In this document: piece after piece, positions 54,647 through 64,000 of the stretch
How positions within the stretch are numbered: the stretch's first letter is position 1
Layout: the number at the start of each line of letters is the position of its first letter
NCBI RefSeq assembly: GCF_012986595.1
Contig: NZ_JAAQYM010000002.1
Coordinates: 744,001 to 808,000 of the forward strand
Direction: 5' to 3'
Length of the DNA stretch: 64,000 nt
Source: Pseudomonas koreensis
GTDB lineage: Bacteria; Pseudomonadota; Gammaproteobacteria; Pseudomonadales; Pseudomonadaceae
Translations under genes and position numbers: made by a program
The notes under the pieces: generated by a model
The model's input: only the letters and a program-made list of their open reading frames with translations
Told to the model about the DNA's origin: nothing
Databases searched by the model: none

Positions 54647-56163
54647 AACTGACCCTGTCGCAGCGCCTGTCGCTGGTGTTCGCCGTGTTGCTGCTGGTGT
54701 GCTGCGGCACCTCGGCATGGCTGCAGGTGCGCTCGAGCAAGATGCATGAACTGGAAGTGGTGCAAGGCTTGTCGCGGGACCTGGCGCAACACATCGCCCA
54801 TGACACGGTGCTGATGGACAGCAATGGCCTGATGCCCGGTGCCGTGCGCGAGTTGTTCAGCAAGCTGATGCTGGTCAACCCGAGCGTCGAGGTTTACCTG
54901 CTCGACACTGAGGGGCGGATTGTCGGCAACGCGGCGCCGGAGGGACATCTGCGCCGGGAGACGGTCGATCTGGCGCCGATCCGCCGGCTGCTCAATGACC
55001 AGCCGCTGCCGATCCTCGGCGATGACCCGCGCAGTGCCGACGGGCGCAAGGTGTTCAGTGCCGCGCCGTTGCGGGTCAACGGCCAGCCGGCCGGCTACCT
55101 GTACGTGGTGCTGCTCAGTGAAGAACACGATCGCTTCGCCGAACGCGGTGCCACCAGCGCCGCGCTGAACACGGCATTGCTGTCGATCGGGCTGGTCGCG
55201 CTGTTGTGCCTGATTGCCGGTCTCACCGCATTCAACCTGATCACCCGGCCCTTACGCCGGTTGACCGAGACCGTCAGCCGCTTCGATATCGACGGCGCGC
55301 CGCAAGCGCTGCCGGCCCCGTTCACCGCTGTGGATAAAAGCGCTGACCCGGATGAAATCGCCGTGCTCGACGCCGCCTTCCGGCAGATGCAGACCCGTCT
55401 CGGTGAACAGTGGCGCTCGCTGACCCGGCAGGATCAGGAACGTCGAGAGCTGGTGGCGAACATCTCCCACGACCTGCGCACGCCGCTGGCCTCGCTGCAC
55501 GGGTATCTGGAAACCCTGTCGCTGAAGGACGCCACGCTCACCGCCGAAGAGCGCCGGCGTTATCTGGGCATCGCCCTGGATCAAAGCCGCAAGGTTGGCG
55601 GACTGGCGCAATCGCTGCTGGAACTGGTGCGCCTGGAACACGGTTTCGTGCAGCCGGTGCTGGAGCGCTTCTCCCTGATCGATCTGCTGCAGGACATTTT
55701 CCAGAAATTCGAACTGGCCGCTGAAGCACGCCACGTCGAACTCAAGGCCAGTTTCGTGCCGAACCTGCCGACGGTCTGCGCCGACCTCGGGCTGATCGAA
55801 CGGGTGCTGACCAACCTGGTGGACAACGCCTTGCGCCATACCCCTCAGGGCGGCGAGATTGCGCTGGATTTGAAGCCGCGTGGCGCCTTGGTGGAAGTGA
55901 CGGTCAGCGACACCGGTCCGGGCATCGCCCCGGAGTTGCGCGAAGGTCTGTTCCTGCGGCCGTTCAATATCGGCGGCGCGCGGCGCGACGGTGGATTGGG
56001 CCTGCGCATCGTGCACCGCATTCTGCAACTGCACGGGCGCGAGATTCAGTTGCTGGATGTCGCGGGGCGCGGCGCGACTTTTCGCTTCTCGCTGCCGACC
56101 GATCAGCAAACCGCTGAACAGTGGATGATGCGCTCGATGAATTCGCACACCCCGGTCAAATAA
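54643..56163 (+). CDS. Sensor histidine kinase
   Basis: A 506-residue kinase. Membrane helices lie at about residues 8-28 and 175-198, enclosing a periplasmic sensor of roughly 145 residues. A HAMP domain follows, then the H box VANISHDLRTPLASLHGYLE with His276, the N box NLVDNALRHTP and the G box SDTGPGIAPEL and GGLGLRIVHRIL. It phosphorylates the upstream response regulator. The stimulus is unknown; neighbours suggest oxidative damage in the envelope. Confidence 0.92.
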   Translation: MKLTLSQRLSLVFAVLLLVCCGTSAWLQVRSSKMHELEVVQGLSRDLAQHIAHDTVLMDSNGLMPGAVRELFSKLMLVNPSVEVYLLDTEGRIVGNAAPEGHLRRETVDLAPIRRLLNDQPLPILGDDPRSADGRKVFSAAPLRVNGQPAGYLYVVLLSEEHDRFAERGATSAALNTALLSIGLVALLCLIAGLTAFNLITRPLRRLTETVSRFDIDGAPQALPAPFTAVDKSADPDEIAVLDAAFRQMQTRLGEQWRSLTRQDQERRELVANISHDLRTPLASLHGYLETLSLKDATLTAEERRRYLGIALDQSRKVGGLAQSLLELVRLEHGFVQPVLERFSLIDLLQDIFQKFELAAEARHVELKASFVPNLPTVCADLGLIERVLTNLVDNALRHTPQGGEIALDLKPRGALVEVTVSDTGPGIAPELREGLFLRPFNIGGARRDGGLGLRIVHRILQLHGREIQLLDVAGRGATFRFSLPTDQQTAEQWMMRSMNSHTPVK

Positions 56164-56282
56164 TCCGCACCGCCGGCCTGTTGTTCCGTGACAACACCGC
56201 CCCGCTCCCCTAAATTAACCGGCCTGAAAAAGACCTCGCGCTTTCTCATCTCCACTCAAGTTAAAAAAGTAGTGAAATTTCA

Positions 56283-56984
56283 ATGTCCGATTTCAACACC
56301 GCTGAATCCGTAGTCACCGAATCGTCCAAAGCGGAATACGAAAACTCCATCAATCTTTCACAACACCTTCCACAAGCCAAAATCATCAGCGAGATGGTCC
56401 TGGACGCTTTCCAGTCGACCCGCGAAAGCGACCAGATCCGCGAGCTGCGCGCGGCGATTCGTCAGGCGCATGACAGCTTCGATGACGACAAGGCCTACGA
56501 GCTGATGGGCGAACTCAAGCGCCTGAAGGACGCCGAAGCCGCCGACATCGCCGCCCTCGAAGACCTGAGCAGCAAGTTCTCGATCGGCCGCATCCTGTCC
56601 AGCTTCAAGGACGATCCGGCGTTTCAGGAAATCGTCTACGGCCTGGCCCTCAAAGTGCTGAACCAGACCCATCAGGCGATCAGCAACCCGAGTGGCGGCA
56701 AGAGCAAGGCCGCCAAGAAGAAAGAACTCGAAATCTTCACCATCAGCAAGGACGGCGCCAGTGTGACCCTGCCGCTGCGCACTCCACGTTCGCGCTTGAG
56801 CGTTGACCGCGAAGCGCTGGAGTTCCTCGGTTTCACCTTCGTCGGTGAAGGCGAAGAAGCCGAGCTGAAGGGCGAAACCTTCCTCGACAACGCCGGCACC
56901 GAACACGCGATCAACCGCAAGAACATCATCACCGCCCTGCAACAGCAGACCGCGTTCGATGGCTACAGCATCGCCGCGCAGTAA
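56283..56984 (+). CDS. Conserved hypothetical protein (233 aa)
   Basis: A soluble, charged, mainly helical protein. It contains QIRELRAAIRQAHDSFDDDK, a Lys/Ala-rich linker (GGKSKAAKKKELEIF) and a C-terminal beta region (LEFLGFTFVGEGEEAELKGE). There is no signal peptide. The ribosome site is poor. A strong terminator follows, so it is transcribed alone. I do not recognise it. Confidence 0.78.
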   Translation: MSDFNTAESVVTESSKAEYENSINLSQHLPQAKIISEMVLDAFQSTRESDQIRELRAAIRQAHDSFDDDKAYELMGELKRLKDAEAADIAALEDLSSKFSIGRILSSFKDDPAFQEIVYGLALKVLNQTHQAISNPSGGKSKAAKKKELEIFTISKDGASVTLPLRTPRSRLSVDREALEFLGFTFVGEGEEAELKGETFLDNAGTEHAINRKNIITALQQQTAFDGYSIAAQ

Positions 56985-56997
56985 ATCCGGCGCAGAC

Positions 56998-57036
56998 GAA
57001 AAAGCCCCGCTCTGAGGTTCAGTCGGGGCTTTTTGT
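56998..57036 (+). terminator. Bidirectional terminator
   Basis: AAAAAGCCCCG and CGGGGCTTTTT form an 11-bp stem around CTCTGAGGTTCAGT, with A and T tracts on either side. It separates the convergent 56283 gene and ridA-like gene. Confidence 0.92.
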
Positions 57037-57051
57037 TGGGCGGCGCAGGGG

Positions 57052-57543
57052 TCAGGCTTCCGGGTGCACCGCCGCGATCATGTCGACTTCAAGCGCCGCG
57101 TTCTTCGGCAACTGGTACACACCGACCGTGGTGCGGGTGTGCCGGCCGGCGTCGCCGAGCACATGACTAAACACGTCCGATGCACCGTTGGCCACTTCAC
57201 TCAGGTCAACGAAGTCCGGGGTGGACTTCACATACACCGTGACCCGCAACAACGCCCGGATCTTGTCCAGCGACCCCACCGCATCGACGATCAGCGCCAG
57301 GCAACGCATGGCGCTGATGCTGGCGGCGGCTTGGGCATCCTTGAGGGTCAACTCCAGACCGACGCGGCCGGGATACAGAATCCGGCCATTGACCCTCGGC
57401 ACCATGCCGCTGATGTACAACTCATCGCGATGACGGATCAGCGGCGCGTAATTGCCGCCGGCAGTGTTCTCGCCATAGATGTCGTAATTCAGCTCTTGTG
57501 CCAGGGCAATGAAGCGCTCGTCGCAGGTCATCCTCTCAGTCAT
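57052..57543 (-). CDS. RidA/YjgF/Rid-family protein
   Basis: A 163-residue member of the Rid superfamily of enamine/imine deaminases. Recognisable parts are ELYISGMVPRVNGRILYPGR and KIRALLRVTVYVKSTPDF, and the C-terminal GVYQLPKNAALEVDMIAAVH. The catalytic Arg equivalent of RidA is replaced by Pro-Lys-Asn-Ala, so it may belong to a Rid subgroup other than archetypal RidA. ATG 57543 is used; the longer frame from 57624 lacks a ribosome site. The substrate is unknown. Confidence 0.85.
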   Translation of the reverse strand: MTERMTCDERFIALAQELNYDIYGENTAGGNYAPLIRHRDELYISGMVPRVNGRILYPGRVGLELTLKDAQAAASISAMRCLALIVDAVGSLDKIRALLRVTVYVKSTPDFVDLSEVANGASDVFSHVLGDAGRHTRTTVGVYQLPKNAALEVDMIAAVHPEA

Positions 57544-57741
57544 TTCGCCCAGCCTCTGAATCGATGCGTGAAATTTCGCGGAGTAGAACAGTTGAGCGCC
57601 GAGGGAATGGCATGGCGCTATCACTGAAGGTTGGATCCAAATCTAGAAGGTTCGCGACCATACCGCAACCTGTCGTCCTGAACGACTAGCCCCACGACTC
57701 TCTCGAATCGCGGGGCTTGAGGACGTATATCAACGAATAAT

Positions 57742-58056
57742 CTAGACAGCGCCTAATCGCTCAACCATATCAGGGAATTTCTCCACCAAGCGGATCAACA
57801 GTGCCGCCTGAGCATTGGGTTTTGACTTCTCCTGCTCCCAATTTCTCAATGTACTCGGGCTGGTCCTGATTCGCTTTGCAAATACCGCCTGTGACATGTG
57901 TAATTTTTCACGCAGTGCAACGATCTCCTGTGCACCAACCTCGGGAACCGGCTTGTCCTCGACGACCGTATTGCGCAACGTGATTTTACCTTCGCGATGG
58001 GCGGCCATCTCTTCAACGCCCTGCATCAATTCCGCAAACAGGTCGCGCTTTTTCAT
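57742..58056 (-). CDS. Helix-turn-helix antitoxin (NadS/HigA type)
   Basis: A 104-residue antitoxin with a C-terminal XRE-type helix-turn-helix (LREKLHMSQAVFAKRIRTSP, then STLRNWEQEKSKPNAQAALL). The N-terminal part probably binds the toxin. It overlaps the toxin gene as ATGA. It is expected to repress the operon, with the toxin, through the palindrome at 58405-58425. Confidence 0.9.
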   Translation of the reverse strand: MKKRDLFAELMQGVEEMAAHREGKITLRNTVVEDKPVPEVGAQEIVALREKLHMSQAVFAKRIRTSPSTLRNWEQEKSKPNAQAALLIRLVEKFPDMVERLGAV

Positions 58057-58397
58057 GGGGTACCTCGTTTTTTCAACTCTATTTCAATGGCTTTTTTGAG
58101 CGCCTTCTCTTGCTCGGCTGACAGATTTTCAAGCTCATCTTTGTCATAAATCGCAAACATCCAAAACTGACGATCATTCATAAGCCAATAGTAGATGACC
58201 CGCAAGCCACCTCGTCGCCCTTTGCCTCGTCGGGCATCAGACCAACGTAATTTTCGGAAGCCACCAGTCCGCGGTATTACGTCGCCCGCCACTGAATTGC
58301 ACTGCAGATAATTCTGCAACTCCCGATACTCATCGTCCGTCAGATAACGACCAACGCTCGCGGTAAATATTGTGGTTTCAAAAAATACGGTTCGCAT
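58053..58397 (-). CDS. RelE/HigB-type toxin
   Basis: A 114-residue toxin of the RelE/ParE superfamily, HigB-like: LTDDEYRELQNYLQCN, GGFRKLRWSDARRGKGRRGG, LRVIYYWLMNDRQFWMFAIYDKDELENLS. It probably cuts mRNA on the ribosome. ATG 58397 is used; the TTG at 58403 is less likely. Toxin-first order with a four-base overlap is typical of higBA-type loci. Confidence 0.9.
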   Translation of the reverse strand: MRTVFFETTIFTASVGRYLTDDEYRELQNYLQCNSVAGDVIPRTGGFRKLRWSDARRGKGRRGGLRVIYYWLMNDRQFWMFAIYDKDELENLSAEQEKALKKAIEIELKKRGTP

Positions 58398-58404
58398 GAA
58401 CAAA

Positions 58405-58425
58405 CTATAGGCAACTTGCCCATAG
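58405..58425. promoter_or_regulatory. Palindrome upstream of the toxin, candidate operator
   Basis: CTATAGGCAA, one base, TTGCCCATAG forms a 21-bp imperfect palindrome eight bases before the toxin start. It is well placed for the antitoxin's helix-turn-helix. Confidence 0.6.
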
Positions 58426-58470
58426 ACAGACTATCAACAAATTCGACCCTTGATAAACGTCCGCTCAACA

Positions 58471-58506
58471 AAAAACCCCGCACATCTCTCAATGTGCGGG
58501 GTTTTT
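58471..58506 (-). terminator. Terminator of the cyo operon
   Basis: A perfect 15-bp stem, AAAAACCCCGCACAT and ATGTGCGGGGTTTTT, encloses CTCTCA. It lies 17 bases after the cyoE stop and could act in both directions. Confidence 0.95.
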
Positions 58507-58523
58507 CTTGAAGCCTTACAGCC

Positions 58524-59411
58524 TTACGGCGCGTACGTCAGCAGCAACTCGGCCGGCACCTTGAAGTCCAGAGACATCATGACGCTCAGGGCGGTGATGG
58601 TGAAGATCGAGAACACGAACAGCTTGCGTGCCCAGACCGTGTCATCCACCGCCTTGTAGCCGGTCCAGGCCATGTACAACCAGTACATGCCCATGGCCGC
58701 GGCAACGGCGAGGTAGCTCATACCGGCGTAGCCGCTGAAGGTCAGCATCAGGGTCGCCACGAGGAACGCCAGGATGTAGAGCAGGATGTGCTTCTTGGCC
58801 ACTTCGATTCCGCGCTTGACTGGCAACACCGGAATCGATGCGGCCAGGTAGTCGTTGAAGCGGAAGATCGCGATGGCGTAGGAATGCGGCATCTGCCACA
58901 GGCTGAACATCACCAGCAGGGTCAGTGCGGCCATGTCGAAGCTGTTGGTTACGGCAACGTAACCGATCACTGGCGGCATGGCGCCCGACAGACTGCCCAC
59001 CAGCGTGCCGTGAACCGACTTGCGCTTGAGGTACAGGCTGTAGAAGCCGACGTAGATGATGAAGCCGATTACCGCGAACAGGGCGGCCAACGGGTTGGCC
59101 ACCTTGTACAACAAGGCAACGCCGAGAACACCCAGGATGGTCGCGTAGACCAGGGCCAGTTTCAGGGAGATCAAGCCCTGCACCAGCACCCGGTTCTTGG
59201 TGCGTTCCATCTTCAGGTCGATGTCGCGGTCGATGCAGTTGTTGAACACGCAACCGGAGGCCACGACCAGGGAAGTGCCGATCATGGCGGCCAGGAACAC
59301 CGCCAGATCTACATGCCCTTTCGAGGCCAGGAAGAACCCGCCTGCCACAGAAAGCACGTTACCGAAAATGATCCCCGGTTTGGTGATTTGGATAAAGTGC
59401 TTGAGCGACAT
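58524..59411 (-). CDS. cyoE: Protoheme IX farnesyltransferase (heme O synthase)
   Basis: A 295-residue UbiA-family membrane prenyltransferase making heme O for the oxidase. The prenyl diphosphate/metal motif is [18 protein letters not shown]. About nine membrane helices. It is the last gene of the cyo operon. Confidence 0.97.
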   Translation of the reverse strand: MSLKHFIQITKPGIIFGNVLSVAGGFFLASKGHVDLAVFLAAMIGTSLVVASGCVFNNCIDRDIDLKMERTKNRVLVQGLISLKLALVYATILGVLGVALLYKVANPLAALFAVIGFIIYVGFYSLYLKRKSVHGTLVGSLSGAMPPVIGYVAVTNSFDMAALTLLVMFSLWQMPHSYAIAIFRFNDYLAASIPVLPVKRGIEVAKKHILLYILAFLVATLMLTFSGYAGMSYLAVAAAMGMYWLYMAWTGYKAVDDTVWARKLFVFSIFTITALSVMMSLDFKVPAELLLTYAP

Positions 59412-59421
59412 CGGGTCTACC

Positions 59422-59757
59422 TCACTTCGCCATCATGTACGTGTGGATGCTGAACATGATCCACAGCGACAGGCCAACCAGCAGCAGGATCACGATGGCC
59501 GTAAAGACAAACGCGATCACGTTGTTACGTTGTGCAATCGAACGGTCCAGGTGCAGGAAGTAGTACAGGTGAACGATCACCTGGATTACCGCGAACAGCA
59601 GGACGATTGCCAGCGTGGTCGACTTCGGCAATGTCGGAAACATCACCAGGCCGAACGGGATGGCAGTCAGGATCACCGACAGGATGAAGCCAATGGCGTA
59701 CGACTTTACGCTGCCGTGGCCAGCATCATGGCTGTCATGGGAGTGTGCATTAGCCAT
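59422..59757 (-). CDS. cyoD: Cytochrome bo3 oxidase subunit IV
   Basis: A 111-residue membrane protein with a His/Asp-rich N-terminus ([15 protein letters not shown]) and three helices. ATG 59757 shares one base with the cyoC stop. It helps assemble the oxidase. Confidence 0.96.
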   Translation of the reverse strand: MANAHSHDSHDAGHGSVKSYAIGFILSVILTAIPFGLVMFPTLPKSTTLAIVLLFAVIQVIVHLYYFLHLDRSIAQRNNVIAFVFTAIVILLLVGLSLWIMFSIHTYMMAK

Positions 59758-60380
59758 TACAGAGTCCCCATCAGGTAAACAACGGTGAATACGCAGATCC
59801 ACACCACGTCCAGGAAGTGCCAGAACAGGCTCAGGCAGCTCAGACGGGTCTTGTTGGTCGCCGTCAGGCCGTGCTTGTTGACCTGGTACATCATGATGCC
59901 CATCCAGATCAGACCCGCGGATACGTGCAGACCGTGGGTACCGACCAGGGTGAAGAACGCCGACAGGAAGCCCGAACGGCTAGGACCGAAGCCCTCGGAG
60001 ATCAGCAGGTGGAACTCGTTGATCTCCATGGCGATGAAGCCTGCGCCGAGCAGGAAGGTCATGAACAACCAGCCCAGGACCTGCTGCTTTTTACCCTTGT
60101 ACAACGCCAGCATGGCGAAGCCGTAGGTGATCGAACTGAACAACAGCAGAGCGGTTTCGCCCAGCACGTATGGCAGTTCGAAGATGTCGTGGCCCGACGG
60201 GCCACCGGCGACGTTGTTTACCAGTACTGCGTACACCGCGAAGATCGACGCAAACAGAATGCAGTCGGTCATCAGGTAGAGCCAGAAACCGTATACGGTC
60301 ATCTCGCCCGAGTCGTGGTGATGGTCATCGTGCCCATGGTCACCATGGGCGTGTCCAACATTGGTCACTAAGTTCGACAT
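59757..60380 (-). CDS. cyoC: Cytochrome bo3 oxidase subunit III
   Basis: A 207-residue membrane protein with five helices, a His-rich N-terminus ([20 protein letters not shown]) and the family segments [15 protein letters not shown] and [14 protein letters not shown]. It is three bases downstream of cyoB. Confidence 0.97.
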   Translation of the reverse strand: MSNLVTNVGHAHGDHGHDDHHHDSGEMTVYGFWLYLMTDCILFASIFAVYAVLVNNVAGGPSGHDIFELPYVLGETALLLFSSITYGFAMLALYKGKKQQVLGWLFMTFLLGAGFIAMEINEFHLLISEGFGPSRSGFLSAFFTLVGTHGLHVSAGLIWMGIMMYQVNKHGLTATNKTRLSCLSLFWHFLDVVWICVFTVVYLMGTL

Positions 60381-60383
60381 GGT

Positions 60384-62411
60384 TTAAGCCTGTTCCAACG
60401 AGGTTACACGGGTGGCATTGGCCGGGATTTTCCCTGCCGCGACCAGACGCTTGTGCTGCTCGGCTTCGATGCGTTCGATCGTTTCAACCGGAACCATATA
60501 GCCCTGGTCGTCACGAGCGGCGTGGATCACGAAGTAGATGACAGTGCCGGCCAGGCTGGCGATCGCCAACCACCAGATGTGCCAGATCATCGCGAAACCG
60601 AAGACGGTCAGCAGTGCGCCCATCACCACGCCAGTGGCGGTGTTGTTCGGCATGTGGATCGGCTCGTACTTGGCCGGAGCCTGGTACGCGGTACCGTTTT
60701 CCTTGGCTTCGGTGAACGGGTCGATGCAGTCAGCCTTCGGCAGCACAGCGAAGTTGTAGAACGGAGGTGGCGACGAGGTCGACCATTCCAGAGTGTGGGC
60801 ATTCCACGGGTCACCGTGTTCGCACATGTTCTCTGGCTTGTTGCGGTCACGCACACTGACGTACAGCTGGATCAGTTGGCAGGCGATACCGACAGCGATC
60901 ATCACCGCACCGAACATGGCAACGTACAGGTACGGTACCCACTCAGGGTTGGTGGTGGCGTTCAGACGACGGGTCATGCCCATGAAGCCCAGTGCATAGA
61001 GCGGCATGAACGCGACGAAGAAGCCCGAGATCCAGAACCAGAACGCTGCTTTACCCCAGCCTTCGTGCAGCTTGAAGCCGAACGCTTTCGGGAAGTAGAA
61101 GCCGAAACCTGCGATGTAGCCGAATACCGCGCCGCCGATGATCACGTTGTGGAAGTGCGCGATCACGAACAGGCTGTTGTGCAGAACGAAGTCAGCACCC
61201 GGGATGGCCAGCAGTACGCCGGTCATGCCGCCGATGGCGAAGGTCACCATGAAGCCCAGGGTCCACAGAACCTGGCTGGTGAAGCGCAGACGGCCCTGGT
61301 AGATGGTGAACAGCCAGTTGAACAGTTTCACACCCGTCGGGATGGAAATCAGCATCGTCGCCAGACCGAAGAAGGCGTTGACGCTGGCACCCGAACCCAT
61401 GGTGAAGAAGTGGTGCAGCCATACCATGAAGCCCAGTACCGAGATCGCGCCCGAAGCGTAGATCATCGAGTGGTGGCCGAACAGTTTCTTGCCGGTGAAC
61501 GCCGAGATCACTTCCGAGAAGATGCCGAAGGCCGGCAGGATCAGGATGTAAACCTCAGGGTGGCCCCAGGCCCAGAACAGGTTGACGTACATCATTGGAT
61601 TGCCACCAAGTTCATTGGTGAAAATGTGGAAATCCATGTAACGGTCAAGGGTCAGCAGTGCCAGGGTAGCGGTCAGGATCGGGAACGAAGCCACGATCAG
61701 AACGTTTGCCCAGGTGCAGGTCCAGGTGAAGATCGGCATGTCCATCAGTTTCATGCCAGGGGTACGCATTTTCAGCACGGTGGCCAGGAAGTTGACCCCC
61801 GTCAGCGTCGTACCTAACCCGGATAGCTGTAGCGCCCAGATGTAGTAGTCCATCCCCACGCCAGGGCTGTATTGCAGACCCGACAGCGGTGGATACGCAA
61901 CCCAACCGGTCTTGGCGAATTCGCCGACGCCCAGGGACAGGTTGATCAGGACAACGCCGGACACCAGCAGCCAGAAACTCAGGGAGTTCAGGAACGGGAA
62001 GGCAACGTCACGCGCGCCGATCTGCAGCGGCACTGCAAGGTTCATCAGGCCGGTGAAGAATGGCATCGCCATGAAGATGATCATGATCACACCGTGAGCG
62101 GTGAAGATCTGGTCATAGTGTTCAGGCGGCAGGTAGCCAGGCGAACCCTCGGTGGCCATGGCCAGCTGGGTACGCATCATGATGGCGTCGGCAAAGCCAC
62201 GCAGCAGCATGACCATGGCAACGATGATGTACATCACGCCGATTTTCTTGTGGTCGACCGACGTCAGCCACTCGGTCCACAAGTAGGTCCACTTCTTGAA
62301 GTAGGTGATTGCAGCGAACAACGCCAGACCACCGAGCGCGATCATGGAGATGGTCACCATGACAATCGGCTCGTGGAAAGGGATCGCTTCCCAACTTAAT
62401 TTACCAAACAT
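60384..62411 (-). CDS. cyoB: Cytochrome bo3 ubiquinol oxidase subunit I
   Basis: A 675-residue heme-copper oxidase subunit that reduces oxygen to water and pumps protons. Ligand regions are [15 protein letters not shown] (low-spin heme His), [20 protein letters not shown] (CuB His and Tyr), VWLHHFF (CuB His pair) and [12 protein letters not shown] (both hemes). Length matches CyoB. Confidence 0.98.
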   Translation of the reverse strand: MFGKLSWEAIPFHEPIVMVTISMIALGGLALFAAITYFKKWTYLWTEWLTSVDHKKIGVMYIIVAMVMLLRGFADAIMMRTQLAMATEGSPGYLPPEHYDQIFTAHGVIMIIFMAMPFFTGLMNLAVPLQIGARDVAFPFLNSLSFWLLVSGVVLINLSLGVGEFAKTGWVAYPPLSGLQYSPGVGMDYYIWALQLSGLGTTLTGVNFLATVLKMRTPGMKLMDMPIFTWTCTWANVLIVASFPILTATLALLTLDRYMDFHIFTNELGGNPMMYVNLFWAWGHPEVYILILPAFGIFSEVISAFTGKKLFGHHSMIYASGAISVLGFMVWLHHFFTMGSGASVNAFFGLATMLISIPTGVKLFNWLFTIYQGRLRFTSQVLWTLGFMVTFAIGGMTGVLLAIPGADFVLHNSLFVIAHFHNVIIGGAVFGYIAGFGFYFPKAFGFKLHEGWGKAAFWFWISGFFVAFMPLYALGFMGMTRRLNATTNPEWVPYLYVAMFGAVMIAVGIACQLIQLYVSVRDRNKPENMCEHGDPWNAHTLEWSTSSPPPFYNFAVLPKADCIDPFTEAKENGTAYQAPAKYEPIHMPNNTATGVVMGALLTVFGFAMIWHIWWLAIASLAGTVIYFVIHAARDDQGYMVPVETIERIEAEQHKRLVAAGKIPANATRVTSLEQA

Positions 62412-62414
62412 CGT

Positions 62415-63356
62415 TTACTCCTCTGCCCCGGCAGCTGAATGCGAATTCGAGTCCATGTCCGTTGCCGCCACTTCTTTCTCTTTCTTCTCGTGCTTCAGCG
62501 GCTTGCCCGGTTTCATGCCTTCGTACTTGTCGACGATGGTCTGGAACAGGTTCGGCGTGACCGAGGAGTAGAGCTCGACTGGATTGTTCTGGCTTGGCTT
62601 GGCAAGGGCTGCGTATTCAGCTTGTTCAAGCTGTTTAGGTGCCTTTTTGACTTCACTTACCCAGGCGTCGAAATCTTCCTGAGAAGTTGCGATCGCTTTG
62701 AATTTCATACCGGTGAAACCAGCGCCGCTGTAGTTGGCGGAGATACCGTCCATTTCAGCGTTGCGGTCAGCGATCAGGTGCAGCTTGGTGGTCATGCCCG
62801 CCATCGCGTAGATCTGGCCGCCCAGGCCCGGGATGAAGAACGAGTTCATCACGGCGTCCGAAGTGATCCGGAAGTTGACCGGGGTGTGCGCCGGGAACAC
62901 GATCTTGTTGACCGTGGCAATGCCTTGTTCCGGGTAGATGAACAGCCACTTCCAGTCCAGCGCAACGACTTCGATGGTCACCGGCTTGACGTCGGATTCA
63001 ATCGGACGATACGGGTCCAGCTTGTGGGTCGAAATGTAGGTGATGTAACCCAGGGCGATGATGATCAGGACCGGAATGGTCCAGACCGCCACTTCGATTT
63101 TGGTCGAGTGCGACCATTTCGGGGTGTAGACGGCGTCCTTGTTGGAGGCGCGGTATTTCCAGGCGAACAGGAAGGTCATGACGATAACCGGCACAACGAC
63201 CAACAGCATCAGCAGTGTGGCGGTGATGATCAGGTTGCGCTGTTCCAGGCCGACCTGGCCCGTTGGATTGAGCAGGGTCATGTTGCAGCCTCCCAGCAAC
63301 AACGTGCCGAGCAGCGGCACTAGGCCTAGTAATCTGGGGTACCTGTTTTTACTCAT
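62415..63356 (-). CDS. cyoA: Cytochrome bo3 oxidase subunit II (lipoprotein)
   Basis: A 313-residue ubiquinol oxidase subunit II. The lipobox is LLLGGC with Cys24. Two membrane helices precede a cupredoxin-fold periplasmic domain (DWKWLFIYPEQGIATVN) that lacks the CuA ligands, as in quinol oxidases. ATG 63356 is the lipoprotein signal start; the open frame upstream to 63410 is ignored. Confidence 0.97.
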   Translation of the reverse strand: MSKNRYPRLLGLVPLLGTLLLGGCNMTLLNPTGQVGLEQRNLIITATLLMLLVVVPVIVMTFLFAWKYRASNKDAVYTPKWSHSTKIEVAVWTIPVLIIIALGYITYISTHKLDPYRPIESDVKPVTIEVVALDWKWLFIYPEQGIATVNKIVFPAHTPVNFRITSDAVMNSFFIPGLGGQIYAMAGMTTKLHLIADRNAEMDGISANYSGAGFTGMKFKAIATSQEDFDAWVSEVKKAPKQLEQAEYAALAKPSQNNPVELYSSVTPNLFQTIVDKYEGMKPGKPLKHEKKEKEVAATDMDSNSHSAAGAEE

Positions 63357-64000
63357 CTCACGACCTCTAAAGCAGCTTGCGCAATGCAGTTGGGTTTTGA
63401 TCGCCAACACTTCACCCTGCCAAGGGTTGGCATTTTCTTTGGATTGAATAAGGGCCGCCCGTCGCGCGTCAGACGCTCGACAAAACCTTGGGACAGCGGT
63501 CAGTTCTTATTCGAATTCGTGGTCAAAGGCCTTGTTACAGACCAATTCCATTTGGTGCGGAAAGTTGGAAGGCACCGACACCTGGGTGTCTCAAAAGCCT
63601 TTCGGCCTGCTCGACACCCGACTTCCTGTCCAGTTCCTTAATAAAGGTTGAACAGTGCCGGGAATTCAATGCGGGCGATTGTAGATAGGTAGCGCCCTAT
63701 ACACCATGTCTTATCCCGAAATAATTTTTATCGCTCAGAGCAACAATCCATCACCGTTTTTGCAAAAGTTCCGCATGTTATCGAAATCAATTCTCAACAA
63801 AAACACCAAAAAATGTAGGCCTATCCACCTCAGTTCAGACAGCTCTGAAGGCTTTTTCACAGAGCCGAATCGGCGCAAAGCCCGATATTCAAAGGCCTCT
63901 GGCCATCTACCGACACCTGTTAAAACTGTCTGATCTGGCACACGCGTGCAAAACCAGAAAAATGCCTGAACAGACCAATCCTTTTTTGTAACATTACGCC
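63357..64000. other. Upstream region of cyoABCDE, no gene supported
   Basis: The 644 bases hold no convincing ORF. A candidate minus-strand promoter is TACAAT (63678-63683) with a weak -35 TGGTGT (63701-63706) at 17 bases, which would give a leader of about 310 bases. One imperfect Anr-like half site, TTGATCGCCAA, lies at about 63398. Neither is strong. Confidence 0.4.

Noticed and set aside
60453..61817. A 454-codon plus-strand ORF opposite cyoB
   Set aside because: It is antisense to the highly conserved cyoB gene and shows His/Gln/Asp-rich, non-protein-like composition.
62390..63370. Hfq/Crc-type A-rich motifs near the cyoA and cyoB starts
   Set aside because: Crc control of cyo is known in P. 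putida, but no good AANAANAA match was seen at either start codon.
63735..63941. A 68-codon minus-strand ORF upstream of cyoA
   Set aside because: No ribosome site and no recognisable motif; the composition is that of intergenic DNA.

Overview
The window reads as chromosomal DNA of a fluorescent-group Pseudomonas. The basis is GC-rich coding sequence, the isc-hisS-ispG-rodZ-pilF-der block and the queA-tgt-yajC-secDF block in the order known from Pseudomonas, a cyoABCDE operon, and eight REPIN-type inverted repeats of the families (GTAGGAGCTGCC.., GTGGGAGCGAGCC.., GTGGGAGCTGGC..) scattered in intergenic gaps. No species call is possible from this alone.

Layout. 1-9.5 kb: the 5' end of guaB, a small zinc-ribbon-like protein, a TSUP permease with a divergent LysR regulator, xseA, a periplasmic M23 peptidase, leuA with a candidate leader-peptide attenuator, and an overlapping omega-amidase/aminotransferase pair. 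9.7-26.5 kb: one long minus-strand housekeeping block: trmJ, cysE, the iscRSUA-hscBA-fdx-iscX iron-sulfur operon, ndk, rlmN, pilF, rodZ, ispG, hisS, yfgM, bamB, der. suhB diverges from trmJ. 27.7-33.8 kb: a glycine-zipper protein and queA-tgt-yajC-secD-secF.

33.9-41.8 kb: an accessory island in the 3' end of tRNA-Leu(CAA), bounded by a perfect 59-bp direct repeat (33951-34009 and 41735-41793). It carries a translationally coupled type VI secretion cargo operon (PAAR spike, peptidoglycan amidase, membrane-anchored candidate immunity protein), degraded phage-like DNA with GGAACA iterons, and an AT-rich pair: a trypsin-like protease and an 894-residue PHP-phosphoesterase/SMC-like ATPase. This pair is the best candidate for an under-described, possibly anti-phage, system. 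No integrase gene is recognisable. A broken second PAAR copy lies just outside the right repeat, followed by small DUF7079-like and DUF6429-like genes.

43-58.4 kb: a secreted protein, two tandem paralogous membrane proteins with duplicated upstream DNA, a PhoD-like phosphatase, an acetylornithine-type aminotransferase with a divergent LysR regulator, a GNAT acetyltransferase, a periplasmic methionine-sulfoxide repair operon (msrB-dipZ-msrA) divergent from a two-component system, RidA, and a RelE/HigB-type toxin-antitoxin pair. 58.5-63.4 kb: cyoABCDE for cytochrome bo3 oxidase and heme O synthesis. The final 640 bases are the cyo upstream region.

All functions are inferred from sequence features and remembered families; no database search was run.
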